A stretch of DNA of 64,000 bases from Streptomyces shenzhenensis (GTDB taxonomy: Bacteria > Actinomycetota > Actinomycetes > Streptomycetales > Streptomycetaceae): contig NZ_JAJONF010000037.1 of NCBI RefSeq assembly GCF_021462265.1, forward strand, positions 29,188-93,187, given 5' to 3'. Positions 24,466 through 33,432 of the stretch are shown one piece after another. The number at the start of each line of letters is the position of its first letter. Position 1 is the stretch's first letter. A model generated the notes under the pieces. It saw only the letters and a list, made by a program, of their open reading frames with translations. It was not told the origin of the DNA and did not search any database. The position numbers and the translations under genes were made by a program.

Positions 24466-25406
24466 GGACACTGGCGTCGCGCCCGCGCCACGCGGCCAGT
24501 CTGGCCGAGTGGACGGAGGCCGACTACGAGGCCTTGTTCGACCGCGCGGCCTGGCTGGAGGCACAGCCCCGGGACGTCGTCTCACGGATGGCGCCCGGAC
24601 TGCTGGTGGGCACCGCGTTCTACCAGAACAGCACCCGCACCCGGCTCAGTTTCGAGGCCGCCGCGCATCGGATCGGCGGCTCCGCCATCGGCTTCGCCGA
24701 TGTCACGACCACCCGGGCCGGGGATTTCTACCGGGAGACCCTCGACGACACCGTACGGGTGCTCGGCTGCTACGTCGACGTGCTGGTCCTGCGGCACACC
24801 GACGACGACGCGGCCCGACAAGCGCTCCAGGTCAGTCCGGTACCGGTGATCAGTGCCGGCACCGGCGAGCGGGAGCACCCCACCCAGGTGATGCTGGATC
24901 TGTGGACCATACGACGGGAACTGGGCACGCTCCGTGGCGCGGCCATCGGTTACCTCGGTGATCCGGGCTGCCGTGTCGCCCGCTCCCTGGTGTACGCGCT
25001 GCGCGCCTTCGGCGCCGAGGGGCTGGTGTTCCTCGCACCCGACGACGCGACGCTGCCGGAGGACGTGGCGGACCTCATCGACGAAAGCGGCCTGTCCCGG
25101 CGTCACGTGGAGACCAGCGAGGAACTGCTGCGGGTCTCCGACGCGGTGTGCGCGATCCCGTTCGAGCTCTCCGACTTCCACCGGGGTGCGGTGCGCGACC
25201 ACGGCCGCGGCGAGGCACTCGACGAGCGGTTCGTCCTCAGTCCCCGATTACTGCGCACCGTGGGGGCGGACGTACCGGTCACCCATACGGGTCCACGCGG
25301 GCCTGAACTGCCCCCGGAAACGGACGATTTGCCGAACACGCACTACTTCGACGGAGTCCGCCGCGGCGTGACGTTGCGCACTGCCCTGCTGTCCCAACTG
25401 GCCTGA
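24459..25406 (+). CDS. aspartate/ornithine carbamoyltransferase-like enzyme
   Basis: A 315-residue member of the carbamoyltransferase family. The carbamoyl-phosphate loop is intact (FYQNSTRTRLSFE) and so is EREHPTQVMLDLWT. The acceptor side differs from true PyrB: the region before the C-terminus reads VTHTGPRGPELPPETDDLPNTHYFDGVRRG, and the usual RxQ acceptor motif is missing. I infer carbamoylation of a substrate other than aspartate. GTG at 24459 is 7 bases after GGAGG and overlaps the ThiF-like gene by 7 bases; GTG at 24462 is the alternative. A TTA codon lies at 25248. It is not part of a pyrimidine operon. Confidence 0.83.
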   Translation: MVRTLASRPRHAASLAEWTEADYEALFDRAAWLEAQPRDVVSRMAPGLLVGTAFYQNSTRTRLSFEAAAHRIGGSAIGFADVTTTRAGDFYRETLDDTVRVLGCYVDVLVLRHTDDDAARQALQVSPVPVISAGTGEREHPTQVMLDLWTIRRELGTLRGAAIGYLGDPGCRVARSLVYALRAFGAEGLVFLAPDDATLPEDVADLIDESGLSRRHVETSEELLRVSDAVCAIPFELSDFHRGAVRDHGRGEALDERFVLSPRLLRTVGADVPVTHTGPRGPELPPETDDLPNTHYFDGVRRGVTLRTALLSQLA

Positions 25407-25650
25407 GGCCGGCACCGCGTGACCCGGGACGGCGCGGACCCGCTCCGCCTCCCGAGCCGCTGATGCGCGCGCCGCGTGCGCGCCGGTGCCGAAGGCGCCG
25501 GTTGCCACGGTACCGGCGCCCGGGGACGCGGACCTGCTGTCCGGCGCGGCACCTGGCACCGGACCGGCTGCCGCACTGACGGACCCGGGTGCTCACCCGC
25601 CTCGACGCGCGGCGCGCGCTCCGCTCCGCGACGAAATACTCAGGGTAACG

Positions 25651-27090
25651 ATGGAAACCATGAAGAAGACTCCCTCCGGAACCGGCCGCGGATATCAGGG
25701 TCTCGCCCCTACGACGGCCGGTCGGCGGCGCACCATCGTGCTGCTCGTGATGTGCGTCGGCATGTTTCTCGTGCAACTCGACGTGACCGTGGTCAACGTG
25801 GCCCTCCCGAGCATCGGCCGCGAGTTGGGCGGCGGTCTGTCCGGACTCCAATGGGTGGTCGACGCCTACAGCGTGACGCTCGCCGCGTTCCTGCTGGCCG
25901 GCGGCGCCCTGGGGGACCGGTGGGGACACCGCCGGGTGGTCGTCGCGGGGCTCGGGCTGTTCGGGCTGGCGTCCCTGCTGTGCGCGTCGTCCCCCGCCGC
26001 CGGCGTCCTCATCGGCGCTCGCGCGCTCCAGGGTGTCGGCGCGGCGCTGCTGCTGCCCGGCACCCTCGCGGTCGTCCAACGCACCTTCCCCGGCCGCGCG
26101 GAGCAGGCCCGCGCCCTCGGCATCTGGGCCGGGGTGTCGGCCCTGGCGCTGCCGGCCGGGCCGTTGCTCGGTGGGTTCCTGGTGACGGCCACCGGCTGGC
26201 GCGCCGTCTTCTGGCTGAACGTCCCGCTGGTGGCGGTGGCGGCGCTGGCCACTCTGCGGCTCGTGCCGGGCGGTGACGGCACGCCGGAGCACCGGATGGA
26301 CCTGCCGGGCGCCGCGCTCGCCGCGGCCGCCCTCGGCTCCATCGTGTACTGCGCGGTCGCGGCGGGAGGCGACACGTCGACCGTGACCGTCGCCGTGGAG
26401 GCGTTGCTCTCGGCGGTGCTGCTGGCCGGCTTCGTCTGGCGGGAGCGGGTCGCGCCGGCGCCGATGGTGCCGCCGGAACTGTTCCGCCGCCGGGCGTTCT
26501 CCGGTGCCAACGCGGTGGCTGCCGCGATGAACTTCACCGGCATCGGCGCGGTGTTCGTGGTGACGCTGTACATCCAAGGGGTCCAGCACCGCGGTGCCTT
26601 CCAGGCCGGCCTCATGATGCTGCCGCTGTTCGTTCCGCTCGCGGCCGGCGCGCCCCTCACCGGACGTCTGGTCGCTCGCTTCGGGCCGCGACCACCGATG
26701 CTCGCCGGGCTGCTGCTGGGCGTGGCGGGCTCGCTCTCCCTGCTCGCGGTGGCCCCGGACAGCGGCTACCTGCTGCTGGTTCCGGTCCTTGTCGGCCTGG
26801 GCGCCGGTATGGGCCTGCTCACCGCCGCGGTCGTGGCGGCGGCGCTGCGGGCCGGTCCGGACGACCGGCCGGGCCTGTCCTCCGGGGTCAACAACACCGC
26901 CCGGCAGGCCGCCGGGGCACTCGGCATCGCGGTGCTCGGTTCACTGGTCGGCGACCCGGCCGCGCACGGGAGCTTCCGCGCCGGACTCCACCAGGTGGGG
27001 CTGCTGTGCGCCCTGCTGTGGGCGGCGGCCGCGCTGCTGACTGTCTGGTCCGTCCCCCGGCAGGGAGCGGAGGACACCTCGGCATCCTGA
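25651..27090 (+). CDS. MFS exporter, DHA2 (EmrB/QacA, 14-helix) type
   Basis: A 479-residue transporter. LVQLDVTVVNVALPSIGRELGG is the helix-1 motif D1 of the DHA2 group, and GDRWGHRRVVVAGLGLFGLASLLCA is motif A. Motif C-like GVSALALPAGPLLGGFLV marks a drug:H+ antiporter. The length fits 14 helices. I start at the ATG at 25651 (AGGG 5 bases upstream), rather than at upstream in-frame codons. It follows the ThiF/carbamoyltransferase pair by 244 bases, in the same direction, and probably exports their product or gives self-resistance. Confidence 0.9.
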   Translation: METMKKTPSGTGRGYQGLAPTTAGRRRTIVLLVMCVGMFLVQLDVTVVNVALPSIGRELGGGLSGLQWVVDAYSVTLAAFLLAGGALGDRWGHRRVVVAGLGLFGLASLLCASSPAAGVLIGARALQGVGAALLLPGTLAVVQRTFPGRAEQARALGIWAGVSALALPAGPLLGGFLVTATGWRAVFWLNVPLVAVAALATLRLVPGGDGTPEHRMDLPGAALAAAALGSIVYCAVAAGGDTSTVTVAVEALLSAVLLAGFVWRERVAPAPMVPPELFRRRAFSGANAVAAAMNFTGIGAVFVVTLYIQGVQHRGAFQAGLMMLPLFVPLAAGAPLTGRLVARFGPRPPMLAGLLLGVAGSLSLLAVAPDSGYLLLVPVLVGLGAGMGLLTAAVVAAALRAGPDDRPGLSSGVNNTARQAAGALGIAVLGSLVGDPAAHGSFRAGLHQVGLLCALLWAAAALLTVWSVPRQGAEDTSAS

Positions 27091-27579
27091 CCCGGCGGCG
27101 CCCGCGCCCCCCCGACACCGCGCTGACGCACGGCTTTCGAGCCCTCGCAGCGCCGGGAGCGCCGGTCCCCGGCGTCGGTCCCCGGCTTCGGTCCTCGACC
27201 CCGGTCCTCATGCGCACCGAACGGCCCGCCGCACGCGGCACGTCCGGCGGGGCGGCGTCGGGGTCCGGCCACGTCCGCGCCGCGAACCGGTGGCCGACGT
27301 TCCGGCCGGCCGGGCGGGCCCCGCCGTCGGCTGAACGGCCCCCCCGATCGGTCGCGCGGCGCCGGGCAGGAACGGCTCGGTGCGGACGGAAGGAGCACCG
27401 GCAGCACAGGCCTGCTCAAGTCGGGGCTGACAATCGTAAAATCCGGCGACTCATTGTGTGTTCCCCGCCCAGCGTGGTAGGCGCGTCCAGGCGGAGTAAC
27501 GCCTGGATGTGCGAACGGTTTCCGGGCGGTTTCCGCCCTCCGTCCACGGGAGAAGACGAGGAGCCGAGGAGCCGAGCCC
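27091..27579. other. 489-base intergenic region before the ArsR-type gene
   Basis: I see no supported gene. An AT-richer patch near 27420-27470 (including caatcgtaaaatcc) may hold the promoter of the ArsR-type regulator. GAGGAGCCGAGGAG just before 27580 supplies its ribosome site. Confidence 0.45.
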
Positions 27580-28293
27580 GTGCGTGATTTAGCCGGTGAC
27601 GCCAACTTCGTAGGTCCGGCCGCCCTGATGGGCGACCCGACCAGAGCCCGAATCCTGCTGTCCCTCCTGGACCGGCAGTCGTTGGCGATGTCGGAGCTGG
27701 CGGCGGAAGCAGGGGTCGCCCAGTCCACGATGAGTGCTCACCTGTCCCGGCTCGTCGACGGGGAGCTGCTCACCGTCCGCAGCGAAGGGCGGCATCGCTA
27801 CTACAGCCTCGCCTCCGCCGACGTGGCCAGTGCCCTGGAGTGCCTGGCCCGGCTGTCGCCACCCTTCCAGCCGAACTCGCTTCGCTCGTACCGCCGTTCG
27901 TCTTCGCTGAAGGCCGCCCGCAGATGCTACGACCACGTGGCGGGAGACCTGGGCGTCACCGTCATGCAGGGGCTGCTGGACCGGGGGGCGATCACCCGGA
28001 CGGGCAAGGGACCCACGGCCTACCGGGTCACCTCGGCCGGCCGGGACATGCTCGGTGACATCAACGTCCGCGACACCGGCGGACCGCCGGCCGTCGTACG
28101 CCACTGCGTCGACTGGACGAGCGACAGATACCACCTCGCAGGTCGCGTCGGGGCGGACATCCTGTCCGCGTTCCTGGCCAGGGACTGGGTGACCCAGGAA
28201 CGCGACAGCCGGATCCTGGCGGTCGGACACGAGGGGAAACGCGGCATCGCCCGCTGGCTCGGGACGACGCCGGAAAGGCTGGCCCGCTCATGA
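27580..28293 (+). CDS. ArsR-family winged-helix regulator with C-terminal ligand domain
   Basis: A 237-residue regulator. ALMGDPTRARILLSLLDRQSLAMSELAAEAGVAQSTMSAHLSRLVDGELLTVRSEGRHRYYSLA is a complete ArsR-type winged helix. The remaining roughly 140 residues contain two further CYDHVAGDLGVTVMQGLL- and CVDWTSDRYHLAGRVGADI-like segments, as in ArsR proteins with a duplicated winged-helix-like tail. No CxC metal site is evident, so the signal is probably not an arsenic-type metal. The start is GTG at 27580 and codon 4 is TTA (27589), pointing to bldA control. It likely regulates the preceding exporter or enzyme pair. Confidence 0.85.
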   Translation: MRDLAGDANFVGPAALMGDPTRARILLSLLDRQSLAMSELAAEAGVAQSTMSAHLSRLVDGELLTVRSEGRHRYYSLASADVASALECLARLSPPFQPNSLRSYRRSSSLKAARRCYDHVAGDLGVTVMQGLLDRGAITRTGKGPTAYRVTSAGRDMLGDINVRDTGGPPAVVRHCVDWTSDRYHLAGRVGADILSAFLARDWVTQERDSRILAVGHEGKRGIARWLGTTPERLARS

Positions 28294-28472
28294 GCACGCC
28301 GGCACCCGGGCAGCGCGAGTCCCGCCGCACGCCCGTCGGCCGACTCCGGATTCGGATGCTCACCGTCCCACCGCTACGCGGACGCAGCCCCCGGATGTTC
28401 CGGTAGCCGCTCCTCTCGACCGCGCCGGGCGGCGGGCGGCGGAGCGCAGGCCGAGCCGGCGCCTCCTGCCGG

Positions 28473-29420
28473 CTACATCGTGATGGCCGATCCGGAGGGA
28501 AGCGAGTTCTGCCGGGACTGACCGACGGGGAACCTCACCCCGGTGAGGTCTTCGGAGACGGCCCACAGCCGCTGCTGGACGGCTACCTCGTACGACTGAG
28601 GGCTGGAGGTGACCAGCCGGGGGTGGCCCTTGACCTCGTTGCGCCCGCCGGGACCGTAGTACTGGCCGCCGAGCGCGGCGGGGTCGGTGGCGGCGCGCAG
28701 GGTCGGCAGCGCGCCCATCGCCGGCGTCTGGGTGATCAGCGGCGCGAGCCAGGTGACGGGCAGGCGGAGCGCGGCGGGGGTGTTGCGGGCGAGTTCGGTG
28801 TTGGACATGCCGGGGTGCGCGGCCACCGCGACGGTGCTGCCGTGCGCGGCGAGCCGGCGCTGCAGCTCGTACGTGAACATGAGGTTCGCCAGCTTGGACT
28901 GACCGTAGGCGGCGACCCGGCTGTACGACCGCTCCCACTGCAGGTCGTCGAAGTGGATCGCGGCCCGGATGCGGTGGCCGGTGCTGCTGACCGTCACCAC
29001 GCGGGAGCCGGGCACCGGCAGCATCAGGTCCAGCAGCAGCCCGGTGAGCGCGAAGTGGCCGAGGTGGTTGGTGCCGAACTGCATCTCGAAGCCGTCGGCG
29101 GTGGTCTGCTTCGGGGTGTACATCACGCCGGCGTTGTTGATCAGCAGGTCGATCCGGCCGAGCCGGGACCGCAGCGCCGCCGCGGCGGTCCGGACGGAGT
29201 CGAGCGAGGTCAGGTCAAGCTCCTGTACGGTCACGTCGCCGGTCATGCGGGCCGCGGCCCGCACGCCCTTCTCGACGTTGCGCACGGCGAGCACCACGGA
29301 CGCTCCGTGCTCGGCGAGCGCCTTGGCGGTCTCGTACCCCAGTCCGGTGTTGGCGCCGGTCACCACGGCCACCCGCCCGCGCTGGTCCGGAATGTTCGCT
29401 GTCGTCCACTTCTCGCCCAT
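28473..29420 (-). CDS. SDR, retinol-dehydrogenase/protochlorophyllide-reductase-like
   Basis: A 315-residue SDR. It has VVTGANTGLGYETAKALAEHGA, LDLTSLDSVRTAAAAL, LINNAGVMYTP and the catalytic VAAYGQSKLANLMF, a combination typical of the WWOX/retinol dehydrogenase-like branch common in actinobacteria. It should act with NADP(H) on a carbonyl or alcohol; substrate unknown. The gene is divergent from a TetR gene, with three copies of one operator between them, so it is almost certainly that regulator's target. Confidence 0.87.
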   Translation of the reverse strand: MGEKWTTANIPDQRGRVAVVTGANTGLGYETAKALAEHGASVVLAVRNVEKGVRAAARMTGDVTVQELDLTSLDSVRTAAAALRSRLGRIDLLINNAGVMYTPKQTTADGFEMQFGTNHLGHFALTGLLLDLMLPVPGSRVVTVSSTGHRIRAAIHFDDLQWERSYSRVAAYGQSKLANLMFTYELQRRLAAHGSTVAVAAHPGMSNTELARNTPAALRLPVTWLAPLITQTPAMGALPTLRAATDPAALGGQYYGPGGRNEVKGHPRLVTSSPQSYEVAVQQRLWAVSEDLTGVRFPVGQSRQNSLPSGSAITM

Positions 29421-29443
29421 GTCAGGCTCCCAGCCGTCTAACG

Positions 29444-29509
29444 TACCGAAGGTATCTTGTGTCGTCGACGTTAAAGTACCTTCGGTATGTTGTCAACGTA
29501 CCGAAGGTA
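29444..29509. promoter_or_regulatory. three TACCGAAGGTA operators in the SDR-TetR divergent promoter
   Basis: Near-palindromic 11-mers at 29444-29454 (TACCGAAGGTA), 29477-29487 (TACCTTCGGTA, the exact reverse complement) and 29499-29509 (TACCGAAGGTA). They lie in the 109-base gap between the divergent SDR and TetR starts. The last copy is 20 bases before the regulator start. Autorepression and repression of the SDR are likely. Confidence 0.85.
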
Positions 29510-29529
29510 CTTAATCTAGACTGGCGATC

Positions 29530-30195
29530 GTGACTTTCCAGCGGGCGCGAACCGAAGAGCAGCGGGAGATCCGCCGACGGGCGATCCTCGACATGGCGTC
29601 GGCGATGCTCGACGAGATGCCCGTGGCCGCGGTCACCCTGAACGAGCTCAGCCGCCGGGTAGGCCTGGCGAAGCCCAACGTGCTGCGCTACTTCGAGTCG
29701 CGCGAGGCGGTGCTGCTGGAACTGCTGGACCGCTTCCTGCGGGAGTGGCTGACGGAACTGGCTGGCGAGTTGGCCGCCGGCATCGACGAGAATCTCCCCA
29801 TGGCCGAGCGAGCGGCAGCGGCGGCCGACATCCTCAGCCGCTCGCTCTCCGGCCGAATGGTGCTGTGCGAGCTCTTCGGCGCACAGGGCAGCGTCCTGGA
29901 ACACAACGTCTCCGTCGAGGTCGTAGCACGCTACAAGCGCGCCTCCCTGGACCGCCTGGCAACCATGACCGCCCTGATCCGGAAGTACCTGCCGGAGCTG
30001 GGGGAGAACGCGACCCTGTTCAGCCTGCAGACCATGGTCATGGCCGGCGCGCTGTCGGCGTACAGCACGCCCCCACCCAGCCTGCAGGCGGCCTACGAGG
30101 CCGAGCCCGACCTGGCCCGCTTCCACCTGGCTCTGAAGGACTCCTTGAAGCAGGCCCTGACCGCAACCCTCCTGGGCGTGCTACCCCGCCGCTGA
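29530..30195 (+). CDS. TetR-family regulator of the divergent SDR
   Basis: A 221-residue TetR protein. The HTH is IRRRAILDMASAMLDEMPVAAVTLNELSRRVGLAKPNVLRYFESREAVLLELL, followed by an all-helical ligand domain. The start is GTG at 29530. The three operators just upstream overlap its promoter, indicating negative autoregulation. It is not of the butyrolactone receptor type; the inducer is unknown and may be the substrate of the SDR. Confidence 0.9.
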   Translation: MTFQRARTEEQREIRRRAILDMASAMLDEMPVAAVTLNELSRRVGLAKPNVLRYFESREAVLLELLDRFLREWLTELAGELAAGIDENLPMAERAAAAADILSRSLSGRMVLCELFGAQGSVLEHNVSVEVVARYKRASLDRLATMTALIRKYLPELGENATLFSLQTMVMAGALSAYSTPPPSLQAAYEAEPDLARFHLALKDSLKQALTATLLGVLPRR

Positions 30196-30454
30196 CCGGC
30201 GCTGCACCGAACAGGCCGAAACCTCTGTACCTCTCGCGCTCCGACCGGTGGAGAGGCCGGGGTGCCCAAACTCGGGCCACCGGCTCCGACCCCGGCACCC
30301 GGCGCATCCGCGGCATCGCCGCCCAGACCCTCCGGCCGGCCTTCCAACTCGCCCAGGCCAATCGCCGCAGGACCGACCGCTGGTGCGCACTGCCGGGGCT
30401 GGTACCTGCCCGTCACCTTCGGCCGCGTCGCGGACGAGCGGAGAGCCCCCGACG

Positions 30455-32980
30455 TCAGAGGTCATCCTTGCCCAAGAGGGAAACAGCTCTGCTGTAGGCG
30501 TCGACGGCTTCCTGGTGCCTGCCTGCGCATGCCAGCGCGCGAGCAAGGTTGTACAACACCCTGCCCTCCTCGGGGTGATCGCCGACCTCCCGCTGGATGT
30601 CGGCCGCCTCCGTGTGGGCGGCGACGGCCTGTTCGAAGCTGTTCAACCCCTGGAACGCTGCACCGAGGTTGTTCAGCGCCTCGCCCGCTTGGGCGCGGCT
30701 CCCGTGCTCTTTGAGCAGGGGAATGCAGGTCCGGTAGGTGTCGACGGCCTCGCTGAACCGACCCGACTCCAGGAGTGCGACTCCAAGGTCGAAAAGTGCC
30801 TGGCCCTCGTCATGGGGGGTGCCGACGTCCTGGGAAAGGGCCAACTCCCGCCGATGGACGGCGATTGCGTCCTCGGGCCTGCCGAGCCGGGTCAGGGCTC
30901 GGCCGAGATTGCCGAGGGCCTGGCACTCGCCGTACCGGTCACCGATTTCCTGGCAGATCTTCAGGTCTGCCCGGTGGGTCGCGGCTGCCTGCTCGTACAG
31001 CCCGAGATCGGAGAACACCGCTCCCGCGTGGCCAAGGGCCATGGCTTCGCCCTGGCGATCACCGGCCTCCTGGAGTGCTGTGCCGGCACGCAGGAGAGTC
31101 TCGACCGCCTCCTCGATCCTGCCGACCTGAGCGAGTGCCGCTCCCAGGGAAGCGAGTACCCGGCCAACCGGTGCGCCCGCTTCCTGAAGGCGGGCGAGGG
31201 CTCGGCTGTGGGCGTCGATGGCTTCCTCGAACCGGCCCATCTGCGCAAACACGTCCCCGATTTCGTGCAGCGACCCGCCTTCGCGTCGGCGGTCACCGAG
31301 TGCTCTGGACAGGGCCAGGCACTGCTCGCACGCCGCGATGGCTTCCTCGAACCGGCGGGCCCCGGCCAGCGCTCCCCCAAGGTTGCCGAGCAACGTGACT
31401 CGCGTGCGCTCCACGGCCGACAGCGCACTGGCGACAGCGTCGGGACTCATGGCGTCGGCTTCGTGCCGGGGCATGCGGCCACCACCGCCGGCTCGCCCGT
31501 CAATGAACTGCAGGATCCGTGTCACGAGCTCGAGCGCGGAGCGTGTCACGGTGATCCAGTCATCGAAGTACCGGCGTTGGCCGAGGAAGCGGGCGAGGCT
31601 GAGGGCGAGATCGATGCGCAGGTGAGGATCGACGGCGATATCGGCCTTGGTGGCCATCGCAACGAGATTGAGGTGTTCGGCATCCAGCCAGGCGAGTGCC
31701 TGGACGGAGTTGGCGAACCGCGGCACACCGCGGCCGTCAGGATCCAGATGAGAGTCAGCGGCCCCCGCGGTGACCTGGTAGTAGGTGCAGAGCCGGGTCA
31801 GCGCCGCGCCCCGGTCGTCGTCCTCGGCGAGCCCGAGTTCCTGAGCGTAGAGCCGGACCAGGTCGTGCAGACGCCAACGGCCCCACACGCTGCCGGGTTC
31901 GATCAAATGGGCGCGCGCGAGGTCCTGCAGGAGTTCCTCGACCGCGAAGTGATCGCCCCTTGCCAGATGGGTGGCCGCCGCAGAGGAGATGTCGGGCCCG
32001 GTATTGAGGGGCAGCAGCCGGAGGAGACGAGCGTGGTCGTCGTCGAGGGCCTGATAGGACAGGTCGAAAGCGGCGCGCACCGCGCGGTCCTCGTACCGCA
32101 AACGCTGCAGGCGAGTGTGGGCTGCTTCCAGCGCCTGGCCGAGAGAGGACAGGGGCCGGGCAGGACTGTCCGCGAGCAGGGCGACAGCGATCCGCAGGGC
32201 CAGCGGCAGCCCGCCGCACAACCGGGCGATGGCGGCGGCGTCCTCAGGCGTGTCCTGCACCCGGTTCTCACCGCGACCGCGTGCATGTCGCAGGGCCTGG
32301 TCCAGTAGTTCGATCGAGGCGCGCTCGTCCAGGACTCCCAGGTCGTGGAGGCGTGCGTCGAGGTCGAGGGTATGACGGGAAGTGATCAAGCACGCGGTGG
32401 CGCCGTCGGTGGGCAGCAGCGGACGGGCCTGCTCGGCCGCAGACACGTTGTCGATGACCACCAGCACCCGGCTTCCCTCCTCGGCGAGGGCGGCCAGTGC
32501 GCTACGGAAGAGACGGGACTGGTCCTGCAAGGCCACGGGGATGTGCTCGCTCGGGACACCCAAGGCCCGTAACAACCCGTCGAGGGCGCGCTCCGCCGGG
32601 AGCCGGCGTTCGGGATCGTATCCGAACATGTCGACGAACAGGACTCCGCCGGGGAACCACCCATCGGCCTTCAACGCTCGTATGGCGGTCTGCACGACGA
32701 GCTCCGTCTTGCCGATTCCCGCCAGCCCGGCCACCACCGTGACAAGTACCCGCTGCTGCGGAGAAGCGGGTGCCAGTTCCCCGAGCAGTTCGGTGACCTC
32801 CGTCTCGCGGCCGGTGAAGGTGGGCGAGGCAGGGGGCAGGCCGGACAGCGCGGGAACGATCTCCCGAGGCAGTCGGACGTTGACGACCTGCCCCTGGATC
32901 ACCTCGTGGAAGAAGACGCCGCCACTGATCTCGTTGTGCACCGCTGAGCCCGCCTCGCCATGTCCGGAGGCATCGTCCAC
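30455..32980 (-). CDS. NLR-like NB-ARC/TPR ATPase with N-terminal amyloid-type motif
   Basis: An 841-residue STAND-type protein. Residues 14-33 are AVHNEISGGVFFHEVIQGQV, a motif also found in the upstream partner. A P-loop (GLAGIGKTELV, about 85-95), Walker B VLVVIDNV, sensor LITSRH and GLPLAL form the NB-ARC domain. A winged helix (RWRLHDLVRLYAQE) follows, and the last roughly 330 residues are TPR repeats such as LGNLGGALAGARRFEEAIAACEQCLAL. I start at GTG 32980, with GGAG 9 bases upstream, 5 bases after the partner's stop; longer starts would overlap it heavily. It should sense a ligand with the TPRs, oligomerise and seed signalling through the motif. Confidence 0.85.
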   Translation of the reverse strand: MDDASGHGEAGSAVHNEISGGVFFHEVIQGQVVNVRLPREIVPALSGLPPASPTFTGRETEVTELLGELAPASPQQRVLVTVVAGLAGIGKTELVVQTAIRALKADGWFPGGVLFVDMFGYDPERRLPAERALDGLLRALGVPSEHIPVALQDQSRLFRSALAALAEEGSRVLVVIDNVSAAEQARPLLPTDGATACLITSRHTLDLDARLHDLGVLDERASIELLDQALRHARGRGENRVQDTPEDAAAIARLCGGLPLALRIAVALLADSPARPLSSLGQALEAAHTRLQRLRYEDRAVRAAFDLSYQALDDDHARLLRLLPLNTGPDISSAAATHLARGDHFAVEELLQDLARAHLIEPGSVWGRWRLHDLVRLYAQELGLAEDDDRGAALTRLCTYYQVTAGAADSHLDPDGRGVPRFANSVQALAWLDAEHLNLVAMATKADIAVDPHLRIDLALSLARFLGQRRYFDDWITVTRSALELVTRILQFIDGRAGGGGRMPRHEADAMSPDAVASALSAVERTRVTLLGNLGGALAGARRFEEAIAACEQCLALSRALGDRRREGGSLHEIGDVFAQMGRFEEAIDAHSRALARLQEAGAPVGRVLASLGAALAQVGRIEEAVETLLRAGTALQEAGDRQGEAMALGHAGAVFSDLGLYEQAAATHRADLKICQEIGDRYGECQALGNLGRALTRLGRPEDAIAVHRRELALSQDVGTPHDEGQALFDLGVALLESGRFSEAVDTYRTCIPLLKEHGSRAQAGEALNNLGAAFQGLNSFEQAVAAHTEAADIQREVGDHPEEGRVLYNLARALACAGRHQEAVDAYSRAVSLLGKDDL

Positions 32981-32985
32981 GCCGG

Positions 32986-33432
32986 TCAGCTCCGAGTCCC
33001 TGGCCCGTGGGGTTCGGCAGCGGGTCGGGGCGTCGGAGCCGAGGTGAAGGTGTGACCGGAGAAATCCCTGCCCTGTTGGACGGGGCCGTGGAACGTGCCA
33101 CCGCTGATCTCGTTGTGCACGTCGCCGTCTGCGGTGCGCACGAGCTTCGCCTCCTCGTGCCATGCCTGCAGGTCGGTCCGGAACTCCGGCTCCAGCGCTG
33201 CCCGCACCGCGAGCGCGAGGCTCAGTGCCTGGGCCCGTGCCGTTTCCCCGGGCGCCCGCATCAGCGCCACCAACTCCGCTTCACCGGAACTGACCGCGCC
33301 GGCTTGTTCCCTGTCCCGGCGGCGCAACGGCCGGTGCACGAGCGCACTGAGCCCCGCCCATGCCTGCCTGCCGATCTCTCCACCGGCGCCACCCGCCAAC
33401 GCCGCCAGCAACTCCACCGATACCGGATCCAC
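32986..33432 (-). CDS. small effector-like protein with C-terminal amyloid-type motif (Bell-like)
   Basis: A 148-residue protein. The N-terminal part, MDPVSVELLAALAGGAGGEI onward, is predicted helical with a hydrophobic Gly/Ala-rich first helix, like the Bell domain proposed as a membrane-targeting cell-death effector of bacterial NLR systems. Residues 105-124 (VHNEISGGTFHGPVQQGRDF) repeat the motif of the NLR-like neighbour, and a disordered Pro-rich end follows. A shared motif at the effector's C-terminus and the NLR's N-terminus is the layout described for bacterial amyloid signalling (BASS) pairs. The effector role is inferred. Confidence 0.72.
   Translation of the reverse strand: MDPVSVELLAALAGGAGGEIGRQAWAGLSALVHRPLRRRDREQAGAVSSGEAELVALMRAPGETARAQALSLALAVRAALEPEFRTDLQAWHEEAKLVRTADGDVHNEISGGTFHGPVQQGRDFSGHTFTSAPTPRPAAEPHGPGTRS

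Noticed and set aside
28290..28406. 38-codon ORF overlapping the stop of the ArsR-type gene (ATGA)
   Set aside because: The overlap is attractive, but the peptide is only Arg/Pro-rich low-complexity sequence with no ribosome site of its own; not enough to call.
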